64,000 nt of DNA from Brackiella oedipodis DSM 13743 (GTDB lineage Bacteria; Pseudomonadota; Gammaproteobacteria; Burkholderiales; Burkholderiaceae_B), in NCBI RefSeq assembly GCF_000621025.1, contig NZ_JHZJ01000011.1:96883-160882 (forward strand), written 5' to 3'. Shown in pieces: positions 29,711 through 38,310 of this stretch. The position numbers were made by a program, and so were the translations under genes. Positions within the stretch are counted from its first letter, which is position 1. Each line of letters starts with the position of its first letter. The notes under the pieces were generated by a model, which did not search any database, had not been told where the DNA came from, and saw nothing but the letters and a program-made list of their open reading frames with translations.

Positions 29711-30193
29711 TTATGTAGGACGGTGCCAATCGCCTGACTTGCCACCCGATTTGTGAAGCAGTTGAATATTGCTGATTTGCATGCCTTTGTCTGCCGCTTT
29801 GAGCATATCGTATATGGTCAATAAACCAATATTGACTGTACAGAGCGCTTCCATCTCTACCCCAGTTTGTCCAGAGGTTTGCACCGTAGCGATGAGTTTT
29901 ACACTGTGCTCCTGTGGTAATAGCTCGAATTCTACGCTCATTTTGGTGATCGGTAAAGGATGGCACAAGGGGATTAAGCTGGAGGTTTGCTTACCGCCTT
30001 GGATAGCAGCGATGCGCGCCACGCCTAAGACATCGCCTTTTTTGCTGGTGCCGCTTTTTAATAACTCAAAAGCTTCAGCACTCATACGAATCGTACCCTC
30101 CGCCACGGCGACGCGCTGGGTGATGGCCTTATGACTGACATCCACCATATGCGCTTGACCTTTTTCATCAAAATGCGAGAGGGATTTGGACAT
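29711..30193 (-). CDS. moaC: Cyclic pyranopterin monophosphate synthase
   Basis: MoaC with MoaA converts GTP to cyclic pyranopterin monophosphate, the first step of molybdenum cofactor synthesis. It has 160 residues, the family length. Signature phrases are [52 protein letters not shown] and the C-terminal KSGGKSG. The gene lies between the formate dehydrogenase operon and the GntR gene on the same strand, 26 bases after the GntR stop, so it may be read from the GntR promoter as well as its own. The other moa genes are 5-9 kb away. Confidence 0.95.
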   Translation of the reverse strand: MSKSLSHFDEKGQAHMVDVSHKAITQRVAVAEGTIRMSAEAFELLKSGTSKKGDVLGVARIAAIQGGKQTSSLIPLCHPLPITKMSVEFELLPQEHSVKLIATVQTSGQTGVEMEALCTVNIGLLTIYDMLKAADKGMQISNIQLLHKSGGKSGDWHRPT

Positions 30194-30219
30194 GAGAATT
30201 TCCTGTATGGATGGATTAC

Positions 30220-30894
30220 TTAAGCGGACTGCGCGACGTTTTTGAAGCGCTCTAGACTAGCGGTAGCATGTTGTTGCAGTAAATCACTCGCAAGCTTGGC
30301 ATTGGCAGCCGCGATGGCTGCATAAATCGCTTGGTGCTCTCGCAAAGAAATGCTAATGCTATCGGGATTATGCCTGAAGGTATAGCTGCGACAGAGTTTG
30401 AGCTGTACGACCAAACGGCGGTACGAGTCATATAGTACAGGATTGTTACTGTATTGCGCTAGTAAATCATGGAATTGAAAATTAAGCGCTGTGTAACGGC
30501 TGACATTTTTTTGCTGTACCGCGGTTTGCATGTCGGCCAATACCTGCTCGAGGGCTTGCTTGCCTTCGTCATTGAGGTGCTCTGCGCTCAATTCACCAAT
30601 TAGGCCTTCCAGCGGTATACGAACTTGGTAAATATGAGTGGCTTGTTCAAGGTTGAGCTGCCGTAAGCGGGCGCCACAGTTTTTTTCAAATTCGAGCAGA
30701 CCTCTTTCTTCGAGCATCCGAAAAGCCTCGCGGACTGGGCCGCGCGAGATGCCCATTTGAGTGGCTACCGTGGATTCTCTGAGCGGCTCGCCCGGCACCA
30801 AGTCACCCGCAGCAATGAGTCGTTCTAATTCTTCATACACTACAGATGTCAACGATTGGGTTCGTAATAATGAAATCGCGTCAAGAGAGTTCAT
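30220..30894 (-). CDS. GntR-family (FCD/FadR-type) transcriptional regulator
   Basis: A 224-residue regulator from the ATG at 30894; a TTG at 30921 is open but lies inside the candidate operator. The winged helix domain (residues 15-75) shows [26 protein letters not shown] followed by [16 protein letters not shown]. The C-terminal FCD effector domain (residues 85-215) has metal-binding-type Asp and His residues ([21 protein letters not shown]). It is divergent from the phosphonate transport and hydrolase operon, which it probably controls, with phosphonoacetate or a related acid as effector by inference. A perfect inverted repeat lies between them. Confidence 0.85.
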   Translation of the reverse strand: MNSLDAISLLRTQSLTSVVYEELERLIAAGDLVPGEPLRESTVATQMGISRGPVREAFRMLEERGLLEFEKNCGARLRQLNLEQATHIYQVRIPLEGLIGELSAEHLNDEGKQALEQVLADMQTAVQQKNVSRYTALNFQFHDLLAQYSNNPVLYDSYRRLVVQLKLCRSYTFRHNPDSISISLREHQAIYAAIAAANAKLASDLLQQHATASLERFKNVAQSA

Positions 30895-30919
30895 AGCGGT
30901 CAGCTCATCAAAATGAATC

Positions 30920-30946
30920 AAAGTAAGCGTTATTATAGCTTACTTT
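30920..30946. promoter_or_regulatory. Candidate GntR operator
   Basis: AAAGTAAGC at 30920-30928 and GCTTACTTT at 30938-30946 are perfect 9-bp inverted repeats with a 9-base AT-only-but-one spacer. The spacer contains TATAAT on the minus strand, a likely -10 box for the GntR gene, so binding would repress that gene and could also control the divergent phosphonate operon. Confidence 0.65.
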
Positions 30947-31022
30947 ATTTTGTAAATTGTCATCAATATGCAATATTCAATATCTACGATGTGCATATCC
31001 AAACCTCAATAGGAGAGCACGC

Positions 31023-31904
31023 ATGTTACAGAAGTTGTTTAGAAAAGCCGCGCTAAGTCTCTGTGTTTTCGCTGCCGCTGCGAGTGCACAAGCCCAAAGT
31101 ATTAAATTTGCAGTCACTGACTTGATCGGTTTAGAGCAATTACAAAGGGAGTTCGGCCCCTTTAAAGATGAACTAGAAAAAGCCAGCGGCTTAGAAATCG
31201 AGTTTTTGCCCGTTACCAACCGTACTGCGGCCCTCGAGGCCTTACGGTTCAAGAAAGTGGATTTTGTACTGACCGGACCGGCTGAATATGTGGTGATGCA
31301 AAAGCGCGCCAATGCCAAAGTAGTGGCCGGTCTGTATCGCCCTAACTACTATTCACTCTTAGTGACCAAGGCGGACAGTCCTATTTTTGCGGTGGCTGAC
31401 CTCAAAGGCAAACAAATTGGTCTGGGTCCCGTCGGTTCCACCTCGCGTCACTTAGGTCCTATGCAGCTGATCGCCAATGCGGGTCTCAGTCCACTCAAAG
31501 ACATGAAAACCACTCACACTCAGCTACGCCTGGCTTGGGAAGGCTTAAAAAAAGGTAATTTGCAAGCTGTCGGCATGGGTCGCTCTGACTTAGAAAACTT
31601 CTTGGCACATGAACCCAAAGACCAACAAAACGCCTTTCGTGTGATTGCACGCAGTGGTGATCTGCACAATGACTTATTAATGGCTGGTCAGCATGTCGAC
31701 GCCAAGGTGGTCGCACAACTGAAGGACGCCATCGTGGCTCACTCCGACCAACTCATTGCCAGTATTGGCAAGGGTGAGGAGTTCACTAAGCGCTATCAAG
31801 GGATGCGTTTTTTAACTGCCATTGCGGACAAAGATTACAACGTCGTGCGCGCCATGTATAAAACCGCAGGCTATCCGGAATATGCCGAGTTTATAGGTAA
31901 TTAA
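31023..31904 (+). CDS. Phosphonate-type ABC transporter substrate-binding protein (PhnD-like)
   Basis: Periplasmic binding protein of 293 residues. Residues 1-27 are a signal peptide ending AQAQ. The mature part follows the PhnD/phosphite-binding fold: FAVTDLIGLEQLQREFGPF, LPVTNRTAALEALRFKKVDFVLTGPAEYVV, and GLGPVGSTSRHLGPMQLIANAG, where the Gly/Ser/Thr cluster would bind the phosphonate oxygens. The ATG at 31023 follows AGGAGA by 7 bases; the frame is open upstream through the operator region, which is not coding. It begins the transport operon and is followed one base later by the ATPase gene. Next to a phosphonoacetate hydrolase, phosphonoacetate is the likely cargo, by inference. Confidence 0.86.
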   Translation: MLQKLFRKAALSLCVFAAAASAQAQSIKFAVTDLIGLEQLQREFGPFKDELEKASGLEIEFLPVTNRTAALEALRFKKVDFVLTGPAEYVVMQKRANAKVVAGLYRPNYYSLLVTKADSPIFAVADLKGKQIGLGPVGSTSRHLGPMQLIANAGLSPLKDMKTTHTQLRLAWEGLKKGNLQAVGMGRSDLENFLAHEPKDQQNAFRVIARSGDLHNDLLMAGQHVDAKVVAQLKDAIVAHSDQLIASIGKGEEFTKRYQGMRFLTAIADKDYNVVRAMYKTAGYPEYAEFIGN

Positions 31905-31905
31905 G

Positions 31906-32676
31906 ATGGTTATCTCAGACAAAGCAATAAAGCCGCCGGCGTTACGAGTTGAAAAACTCAGCAAGCAGTTTGCAGGCGCTGAGGCGCCAGTTTGGTCGGA
32001 TATTTCCTTTGCGATCCCCCATGGTCAGCGCGTGGCTATTATTGGTGGCAATGGTGCGGGTAAGAGCACCTTATTGCGCTGCTGTATGCGATTGCTAGAA
32101 GCAGATGCGGGTGAGGTGTATTTTGAACAACAGTGTTTAACGTCGCTGCGGGGTCATGCCTTAGCCAAGATGCGCTCACGCGCCGGTTTTGTTTTTCAAA
32201 AACATAATCTTGTCAGCCGCCTAACTGTATTAAGTAATGTGTTGCATGGTGGCATGGCCTGGTCCAACACCCCTCGACTGTGGTTTCAGGGCATTGCTTC
32301 AAATGAGCATAGAGATTTTGCTATGCATTGTCTCGAGCAAGTGCATTTAGGCCACCTCGGCAGTCGTTTAGCGGGCGAACTGTCGGGTGGTCAATCGCAA
32401 CGCGTTGCCATCGCACGGGTGTTGATGCAAAAACCAAAAATGATTTTTGCAGATGAGCCGGTAGCCAGTTTGGACCCTCAAGCGGGTGAAGATGTGATGC
32501 AAGTGTTTTCAGATTTAGCTCAAAAAGAATCGTTGACCTTGGTATTTGTCACACATCACTTGGACCATGCCCTACGTTATGCCGATAGAGTGTTGGGACT
32601 ACAAGATGCGCACTTGTGTATTGATGAGTTGAGTCAGCATCTAGATGCCCAGTCTTTACGGAGGCTGTATGTCTAA
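31906..32676 (+). CDS. Phosphonate-type ABC transporter ATP-binding protein (PhnC-like)
   Basis: ATPase of 256 residues energising import. Walker A is GGNGAGKST near residue 47, the signature motif is LSGGQSQR, Walker B is MIFADEP followed by VASLDP, and the switch histidine lies in VFVTHHLDHA. The gene starts directly after the binding-protein stop codon and overlaps the permease start by 8 bases, so the three transporter genes are translationally linked. Confidence 0.9.
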   Translation: MVISDKAIKPPALRVEKLSKQFAGAEAPVWSDISFAIPHGQRVAIIGGNGAGKSTLLRCCMRLLEADAGEVYFEQQCLTSLRGHALAKMRSRAGFVFQKHNLVSRLTVLSNVLHGGMAWSNTPRLWFQGIASNEHRDFAMHCLEQVHLGHLGSRLAGELSGGQSQRVAIARVLMQKPKMIFADEPVASLDPQAGEDVMQVFSDLAQKESLTLVFVTHHLDHALRYADRVLGLQDAHLCIDELSQHLDAQSLRRLYV

Positions 32677-33478
32677 GCCAAACCGTGCCAAAGATATGAC
32701 TCGTTTTGAGCGGCCAAAAGTGTATTCACTACTGAGCCTAGTGATTTTCATCCTCTTTTTAGGCTGGTCCTTTGCGGCGGCAGGTATCTCCGTCCAAGAG
32801 TTAGTGACGGGCTTGCCCAATATGGCGAATATCGCCGTCGAGATGATACCGCCGGCCACTGATCGCTTGGTACCTATGATGAAATCCGTGCTCGTAACGT
32901 TTCAGATGGCGCTCGTGGGTACAGTCATCGGGGTACTGTTAAGCCTGCCATTGGCCGTACTGATGTCACGCAATTACACACCGCATCCGCTCATTCGTTC
33001 CTTTATTCGTAGCTTGGTTAGTTTTATACGAACTATCCCAGATTTGGCCTGGGCCTTATTCTTTGTCGCCTCTGTGGGCTTAGGACCGTTCGCCGGCACG
33101 CTCACGTTGATTATGGACACGATTGGATTTTGTGCCCGCTTTTTTGCCGAAGCCATCGAAGAGGTGGATGACGGTCCACCCGAGGCACTGACCGCGATTG
33201 GCGCTTCCAAACTAGCCATTATTGTTTGCGCCGCGCTACCCATGGCCATGCCTAGTTTTATTAACTCCAGCCTGTTTGCCCTTGAAAAAGCAGTACGTTC
33301 TTCAGTGGTCCTAGGCTTGGTGGGGGCGGGCGGAATTGGCGCGGAATTGGCGACGGCCATGGAGTTATTCCGCTTTGACCAAGCCGCCACCATTATTTTG
33401 ATGATTTTTGTATTGGTGTTGAGTGTCGAAAAAGTCTCTTCGCACGCTCGCGCTTTATTGCTTAAAACACGGCGTTAA
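32669..33478 (+). CDS. Phosphonate-type ABC transporter permease (PhnE-like)
   Basis: Inner-membrane permease of 269 residues from the ATG at 32669, which follows ACGGAGG by 5 bases. About six hydrophobic helices are visible (LLSLVIFILFLGWSF; VLVTFQMALVGTVIGVLLSLPLA). The EAA-type loop that contacts the ATPase appears as PEALTAIGASKLAII, followed by SSVVLGLVGAGGIGAEL, a typical PhnE phrase. It overlaps the ATPase gene by 8 bases and precedes the hydrolase by 36 bases. Confidence 0.9.
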   Translation: MSKPNRAKDMTRFERPKVYSLLSLVIFILFLGWSFAAAGISVQELVTGLPNMANIAVEMIPPATDRLVPMMKSVLVTFQMALVGTVIGVLLSLPLAVLMSRNYTPHPLIRSFIRSLVSFIRTIPDLAWALFFVASVGLGPFAGTLTLIMDTIGFCARFFAEAIEEVDDGPPEALTAIGASKLAIIVCAALPMAMPSFINSSLFALEKAVRSSVVLGLVGAGGIGAELATAMELFRFDQAATIILMIFVLVLSVEKVSSHARALLLKTRR

Positions 33479-33514
33479 ATCGCTGTCATTAGTTGATTAG
33501 ATGAAGGATAGGAA

Positions 33515-34765
33515 ATGACACAAACCATTTGTATTAATGAGGTCACTTATCGTATGCCGCAACGCCCTGTTGTTGTGGTGTGTATCGATGGTGGCGATCC
33601 TGAATATTTACAAAAATATTTGGCCGAAGGCGCCTTACCGACGATTCAACAATTCATAGAGCAAGGCTTTGCGACAGTCGCGACAGGCTCCATGCCATCG
33701 TTTACTTGCCCAAATAATATGTCCATCATCACGGGGACGCCGACCGCTAAGCATGGTATCTCAGGCAATTTTTATTTAGATACGCAAACGTGGCAACCTG
33801 TGGTCATGACGGGTCCTGAGTTATTGCGCGGCGAAACGATTTTGGCAGGGTTTGCTAAAGCAGGGGCAAAAGTGGTATCGATTACCGCCAAAGACAAACT
33901 ACGGCGCCAGCTGGGTAAAGATTTAGACGTGAGTCAAGGTCATATTTCGTTTTCTTCGGAGTTTGCCAATCGTTGTACGCTAGCAGAAAATGGCATCGAA
34001 AACGTCCTGGAGTATGTTGGTATGCCTCAGCCCAATATGTACTCGATGGAACTGTCATTATTTGTATTGGCGGCTGGTATTAAACTACTGCAAGATAAGC
34101 GTCCCGATATTATGTACTTATCACTCACTGATTTTGTGCAACATAAGTGGGCACCGCAAGCGGCCGAAGCCAAAGCGTTTTATCAACAATTGGATGCGAT
34201 GTTTGCACGCTTGGTCGAACAAGACATTGTCTTGGGACTTATTGCCGATCATGGTATGAGTGATAAGAGTAATCAGGCAGGCGAACCTAATGTGATCTGG
34301 CTGCAAGATATTCTTGATGCAGAGTTTGGTGCGGGCGAAACCACGGTCATTTGTCCGATCACCGACGCCTTCGTCGCACACCATGGCGCTTTAGGTAGTT
34401 TTGTGCGCGTTTGGAGCAAAGGCAAGATCAGTGCGCAAACGATTATCAATTGTGTGTCTGCCATCGAAGGGGTCGATCTTGCACTCAATAAGCAAACTGC
34501 ATGCCGTATGTTTGATTTACCCGAAGACAGAGAAGCGGATGTGGTAGTGATTTGCAAAAAAGACCAGGTACTCGGTAGTTCTGCCAAAAACCACGACTTA
34601 AGCGGCCTGCAAGGACACCGTTTACGCACACATGGCGGCATCACCGAGACACCGGTTCCTTTTATTCTAAGTCGCGCACTTAATCAAAGCTACAAGCAAA
34701 AAGCTGCTTTTACTTCAATCAAAAGCTATCAAATCTTTGATTTTGCCATTAATGGCACCCTATAA
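33515..34765 (+). CDS. phnA: Phosphonoacetate hydrolase
   Basis: Cleaves the C-P bond of phosphonoacetate to acetate and phosphate (EC 3.11.1.2). The 416-residue protein is of alkaline phosphatase superfamily fold with two zinc ions. Visible elements are VVCIDGGDPEYL with the first metal aspartate, MPSFTCPNNMSIITG with the nucleophile threonine, TAKDKLRRQLG, SLTDFVQHKW and IADHGMSD with further Asp and His ligands, and RTHGGITE with the last histidine. This agrees with the Pseudomonas fluorescens 23F enzyme as I remember it. It should not be confused with the unrelated small protein also called PhnA in E. coli. The gene follows its own transporter and ends at the terminator at 34821. No phnW, phnY or C-P lyase gene is present, so the substrate must be imported ready-made. 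Confidence 0.9.
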   Translation: MTQTICINEVTYRMPQRPVVVVCIDGGDPEYLQKYLAEGALPTIQQFIEQGFATVATGSMPSFTCPNNMSIITGTPTAKHGISGNFYLDTQTWQPVVMTGPELLRGETILAGFAKAGAKVVSITAKDKLRRQLGKDLDVSQGHISFSSEFANRCTLAENGIENVLEYVGMPQPNMYSMELSLFVLAAGIKLLQDKRPDIMYLSLTDFVQHKWAPQAAEAKAFYQQLDAMFARLVEQDIVLGLIADHGMSDKSNQAGEPNVIWLQDILDAEFGAGETTVICPITDAFVAHHGALGSFVRVWSKGKISAQTIINCVSAIEGVDLALNKQTACRMFDLPEDREADVVVICKKDQVLGSSAKNHDLSGLQGHRLRTHGGITETPVPFILSRALNQSYKQKAAFTSIKSYQIFDFAINGTL

Positions 34766-34820
34766 AACCTCTCAAGCCGCCGATGTTTTTGGGGGCTGAA
34801 AACGCTATTTGCGATTCATC

Positions 34821-34847
34821 AACGCCGCTGGATAAGCGGCGTTTTTC
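34821..34847 (+). terminator. Intrinsic terminator of the phosphonate operon
   Basis: AACGCCGCT at 34821-34829 pairs perfectly with AGCGGCGTT at 34834-34842, followed by TTTCTT. It separates phnA from the molybdenum cofactor genes. Confidence 0.85.
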
Positions 34848-34962
34848 TTATCTAGCACCGTCTTCTTTGACCTATCACGACTGTTATAATGAAGCGATTG
34901 CAAACGCGACAAGCCAAGCATAAGAACATCAACATCATGGCTTGTTGGTACTAGGAATAGGT

Positions 34963-35214
34963 ATGATCGAGATTAAATACTTTGGTCCTCTGGCCACAGA
35001 ACTGGACTGCGCAGAGGAGTCTTGGGCATGGCACGAACATATGACCACTGCGAGTCTTTTGAGTGAATTGCAACAACGAGGCGAACGCTGGCAGCAGGCT
35101 TTAGCCGAAAATAAGATTTTTAAATTCGCGGTCAATGGCAGTATTTGCCATCAAATTACCGCGATTCCCGATGGCGCCGAAGTGGGTATTTTGCCCCCTG
35201 TGACTGGAGGCTAA
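34963..35214 (+). CDS. moaD: Molybdopterin synthase small subunit, sulfur carrier
   Basis: Ubiquitin-like protein of 83 residues whose C-terminal thiocarboxylate donates sulfur to the pterin. The sequence begins MIEIKYFGPLATELDC and ends PPVTGG, the required double glycine. The ATG at 34963 follows AGGAATAGGT; an upstream in-frame start at 34942 adds seven residues and is less likely. moaE begins two bases after the stop. No moeB lies in the window, so activation of the C-terminus must use an enzyme coded elsewhere. Confidence 0.92.
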   Translation: MIEIKYFGPLATELDCAEESWAWHEHMTTASLLSELQQRGERWQQALAENKIFKFAVNGSICHQITAIPDGAEVGILPPVTGG

Positions 35215-35216
35215 CG

Positions 35217-35684
35217 ATGTCAGCCTTTCAAGTGGTCGTGCAAGATCAGACGATTGATGTGCAAGCCTGGCAAGCGCAGGCCTTACGTCATGGTGCCGAC
35301 AGCGGTGCTCAAGTGACTTTTACAGGTTATGTGCGGGTTCATGATCAAGAACTACCGGTGCGCTATCTGAAATTACAACATTACCCAGGAGTGACCGAAG
35401 CTGAAATTCAAAAAATCATTCTGCAAGCGCAACAAAAATGGTTATTAAGTTCAGCGATCGTGGTGCACCGTTGCGGCAAGGTTTATGCGGGTGAACCCAT
35501 TGTGTGGGTTTGCGTAATGGCTAAGCACCGACAGGACGCTTATCACGCCAATGAATATATTATGGATTACCTGAAAATCGCGGCGCCTTTTTGGAAGCAA
35601 GAAGGCTTTGCTGATGGGACGGAGCGTTGGGTCAAGGCCAAAGACAGTGATCTTGAGAAATTTAAGACTTGGCAAGCGAATTAG
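35217..35684 (+). CDS. moaE: Molybdopterin synthase large subunit
   Basis: MoaE inserts sulfur from MoaD into cyclic pyranopterin monophosphate. From the ATG at 35217 it has 155 residues. Signature phrases are VTFTGYVRVHDQ, LKLQHYPGVTEAEI, VVHRCGKVYAGEPIVWVCV and MDYLKIAAPFWKQE, the last containing the active-site lysines. The frame is open upstream into moaD, but the two-base spacing after the moaD stop and the family length support this start. Confidence 0.94.
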   Translation: MSAFQVVVQDQTIDVQAWQAQALRHGADSGAQVTFTGYVRVHDQELPVRYLKLQHYPGVTEAEIQKIILQAQQKWLLSSAIVVHRCGKVYAGEPIVWVCVMAKHRQDAYHANEYIMDYLKIAAPFWKQEGFADGTERWVKAKDSDLEKFKTWQAN

Positions 35685-35704
35685 CCCGTGGTGTGAGGCA
35701 TAGC

Positions 35705-36313
35705 ATGACGGGTTTTGGCGTAATTATGGCGGGCGGTGAAGGAACGCGTATGGCGATAGCGCCGGCTCGCACCTGTAATAAAGCCCTTCAAGCCTTTGGC
35801 CAGGCGTATTTAATCAGCCCAAGTATTGCTCTGATGCGTCAAGTCTGTACACGCTTTGCCATCAGTGCCAATCAAGATCTCGATAAACTCCAGCAGCTGG
35901 CGCCAGACGCTCTGCTTTTAGCGGATTTACCGTCGTGGCAAAAACAAGGCCCGTTAGCCGGTATCGCTTCTTGTGTGGCGCAATTGCAGTCCCAAAATCT
36001 TGATTATGAGAGCCTAGTTGTCGTGCCCTGTGATATGCCTTTTTTGACGGTAGACGTTATGCAAGCGCTGCAACAACACTTAGGCCAGCACCCAGCCGTC
36101 TATGCTGAGTTTGCCGGGCGTGCCTACCCTTTGGTCAGTGTCTTTAGCACGACTGGCGCGCAACAACTGCTTTCTTATATGGGGAGCACTGAGCATTTTG
36201 GTGTCTATCGTTGCTTACGTCATATAGGTGCTCAGGCAGTGCCTTTTGTGGGGGCAGGGTACCAAAAAATTTTTAGTAATCTCAATGATCAAACGGCGTT
36301 ACAGCAGCTATAA
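35705..36313 (+). CDS. mobA: Molybdenum cofactor guanylyltransferase
   Basis: MobA attaches GMP to molybdopterin, giving the MGD form that formate dehydrogenase needs. It has 202 residues from the ATG at 35705, which follows GTGAGG. The nucleotide-binding start is VIMAGGEGTRM, with LADLPSWQKQGPLAGIASC and VVVPCDMPFLT as family blocks. The latter holds the metal-binding aspartate. An alternative ATG at 35669 lies inside moaE and lacks a ribosome site. It lies in a five-gene run moaD-moaE-mobA-moeA-mog. Confidence 0.9.
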   Translation: MTGFGVIMAGGEGTRMAIAPARTCNKALQAFGQAYLISPSIALMRQVCTRFAISANQDLDKLQQLAPDALLLADLPSWQKQGPLAGIASCVAQLQSQNLDYESLVVVPCDMPFLTVDVMQALQQHLGQHPAVYAEFAGRAYPLVSVFSTTGAQQLLSYMGSTEHFGVYRCLRHIGAQAVPFVGAGYQKIFSNLNDQTALQQL

Positions 36314-36348
36314 CCGTATTTTTATCGTAGAAGTTAACCGAGGAAACT

Positions 36349-37632
36349 ATGAGTCAAGCAAGTTCTACATCCAGCATGCTCCCCTATGAAGAGGCGCTTA
36401 ACCTATTATTGCAACATATGGCGAGCACTCAACAAACAGAGGTGGTGCCTATAGAGCAGGCCGCTGGACGTGTGCTGGCGCAAACCATTCATGCGCAATA
36501 TGATGCACCACGCTTTAGCAATAGTGCTATGGATGGTTACGCGGTGGCCGATATTAATGCAGCGCATTGGCAAGTTGTGGATTATGTCTCGGCAGGTGCT
36601 AGTACCGCGCATTTACAGCTGCAAGCTGGACAAGCAGTACGTATTTTTACGGGCGCCGCGATTCCTGCTGGCACTGAGGCGGTGATTCCTCAAGAAAACA
36701 TCAGTCTTGATGGGCAGCAATTATCGCTAAGTACGACGGACACCAGTGGCAAGCCCGTCAAGGCACTCAAGCCGGGTCAAAATATCCGCGTCAAAGCCGA
36801 GGAATATGGTGCGGGTGATGTCCTCATGTCGGCGGGTCAACGCCTGTCTGCCGTAGCGATTGGCTTAATTGCAAGCCAGGGACTAGCTGAAGTCGACTGC
36901 TATAAAAAACTCAATGTGACCGTGTTATCCAGTGGTGACGAATTGCAGGCCTTGGGTCAAGCGCTAGCCGAAAACCAAATTTATGACAGCAATCGCTATA
37001 TGTTGCTCGCTTGCTTACAGGATTATGCCTCGATCTTTAACATCCAAAATGGTGGTGTCTTAAGGGATGATTTGGCACAGACTAAAAAACGCCTGCAAGA
37101 GGTCGCCGCGAGCAGCGATATTATTCTTTTCTCAGGCGGCGCTTCTGTTGGCGACAGAGATTATGCTAAGCAAGCACTGGAGCAAATAGGCACCTTACAG
37201 CATTGGAAATTGGCTATCAAACCCGGCAAGCCTTTTGCATGGGGCCGTATCGAGGGGCAAACCCACACGACTAGCGTATTTTTATTGCCTGGCAATCCAG
37301 TGGCCAGTTGGGTCACGTTTAGTGTGCTAGCACTGCCCGCCATGAAATTACTGGCAGGTATTCCTGAAGCTCGTGTTCGACCAACGTATCTAGAAGTGGC
37401 CAGCAGTCATGACATCGAAAACAAAAACTTCCGTCTTAATTTTATGCGTGGGGTCTTGGAGCACCACCAGGGTGAACAAGCGCCCACGGTGCAAGCCTTC
37501 CCGGCACGTTTACAAAATAGTGCCATGTTAGCGAGTTGTGTGGCTAGCAATGCGCTGATCCAAGTACCCGGTCATGCGCATATTGCCGCCGGTGACAAAG
37601 TGAAGGTGTTACTCCTATCCAATGATATCTAA
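36349..37632 (+). CDS. moeA: Molybdopterin molybdenumtransferase
   Basis: MoeA inserts molybdate into adenylated molybdopterin. The protein has 427 residues, near the usual 400-411. Domain order is normal: N-terminal EEALNLLLQHM, then DAPRFSNSAMDGYAV and RIFTGAAIPAGTEAVIPQE, the MogA-like domain with LSSGDEL, FSGGASVGDRDY and LAIKPGKPFAWG, and PGNPVASWVTF before the C-terminal beta barrel. The ATG follows GAGGAAAC. mog follows after 11 bases. Confidence 0.95.
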   Translation: MSQASSTSSMLPYEEALNLLLQHMASTQQTEVVPIEQAAGRVLAQTIHAQYDAPRFSNSAMDGYAVADINAAHWQVVDYVSAGASTAHLQLQAGQAVRIFTGAAIPAGTEAVIPQENISLDGQQLSLSTTDTSGKPVKALKPGQNIRVKAEEYGAGDVLMSAGQRLSAVAIGLIASQGLAEVDCYKKLNVTVLSSGDELQALGQALAENQIYDSNRYMLLACLQDYASIFNIQNGGVLRDDLAQTKKRLQEVAASSDIILFSGGASVGDRDYAKQALEQIGTLQHWKLAIKPGKPFAWGRIEGQTHTTSVFLLPGNPVASWVTFSVLALPAMKLLAGIPEARVRPTYLEVASSHDIENKNFRLNFMRGVLEHHQGEQAPTVQAFPARLQNSAMLASCVASNALIQVPGHAHIAAGDKVKVLLLSNDI

Positions 37633-37643
37633 AAGAGGTTAGC

Positions 37644-38213
37644 ATGCAATCAGTCAAAATCGGTGTGGTCTCCGTTAGCGATCGTGCCTCACAGGGCGTG
37701 TATGAGGACGAAGGCATCCCTGCACTCAAACAATGGCTACAAAAGGCTTTGCAGAATCCCATTGAATTTACGCAAGCTTTGATTCCTGACGAACAGCCCC
37801 AAATTGAGCAAACACTCAAAGACATGTGTGATGAGCAGCACTGCGACTTGATCTTTACGACAGGCGGTACCGGTCCAGCCTTACGTGATGTCACACCCGA
37901 TGCCACGGCTAATATCGCCGACAAAATTATGCCGGGCTTTGGTGAACAAATGCGCCAAATTAGTCTGCATTATGTGCCTACGGCCATCCTCTCAAGGCAG
38001 CTTGGCGTTATTCGCAAAAATACGCTGATTCTTAACTTACCTGGGCGGCCAAAAGCCATTGCCGAAACGCTTGAGGGCGTTAAAGACGCTGACGGCCAAG
38101 TGTTAGTACACGGTATTTTTGCCGCGGTACCGATGTGTGTCGATTTGCTCGAAGGGCCTTTTATAGAAACTCACGAGCAGGTGGTCAAAGCGTTTAGACC
38201 CAAAAAGAAATAA
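37644..38213 (+). CDS. mog: Molybdopterin adenylyltransferase
   Basis: Mog adenylates molybdopterin to prepare it for metal insertion by MoeA. It has 189 residues and resembles E. coli Mog closely (VSVSDRASQGVYEDEGIPAL, TTGGTGPALRDVTPDA, MPGFGEQMRQIS, LPGRPKAIAETLEGVKDADG), not the shorter MoaB paralogue. It ends the moaD-to-mog run at the bidirectional terminator at 38255-38282. Confidence 0.94.
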   Translation: MQSVKIGVVSVSDRASQGVYEDEGIPALKQWLQKALQNPIEFTQALIPDEQPQIEQTLKDMCDEQHCDLIFTTGGTGPALRDVTPDATANIADKIMPGFGEQMRQISLHYVPTAILSRQLGVIRKNTLILNLPGRPKAIAETLEGVKDADGQVLVHGIFAAVPMCVDLLEGPFIETHEQVVKAFRPKKK

Positions 38214-38254
38214 CACGCCAAGCGTTACGCGAGCATCCCTCTGTGTTTCTTAAC

Positions 38255-38282
38255 AAAAAAGGCGCATCATGCGCCTTTTTTT
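38255..38282. terminator. Bidirectional intrinsic terminator between mog and moaA
   Basis: AAAAAAGGCGC at 38255-38265 pairs with GCGCCTTTTTT at 38271-38281 around the loop ATCAT. A- and T-runs flank both sides, serving the convergent genes. Confidence 0.9.
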
Positions 38283-38310
38283 GGGGTTGCGATTTAAGCG
38301 GCTTTGAGTC

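Noticed and set aside
33515..34765. Alternative reading of phnA as a general nucleotide pyrophosphatase/phosphodiesterase
   Set aside because: The fold is shared, but the specific phrases around the nucleophile and TAKDKLRR and the phosphonate transporter next to it favour phosphonoacetate hydrolase.
34766..34962. Possible molybdenum cofactor riboswitch before moaD
   Set aside because: A 7-bp inverted repeat (CAAGCCA and TGGCTTG, 34910-34944) is present, but the multi-stem layout of the Moco RNA motif is not seen.
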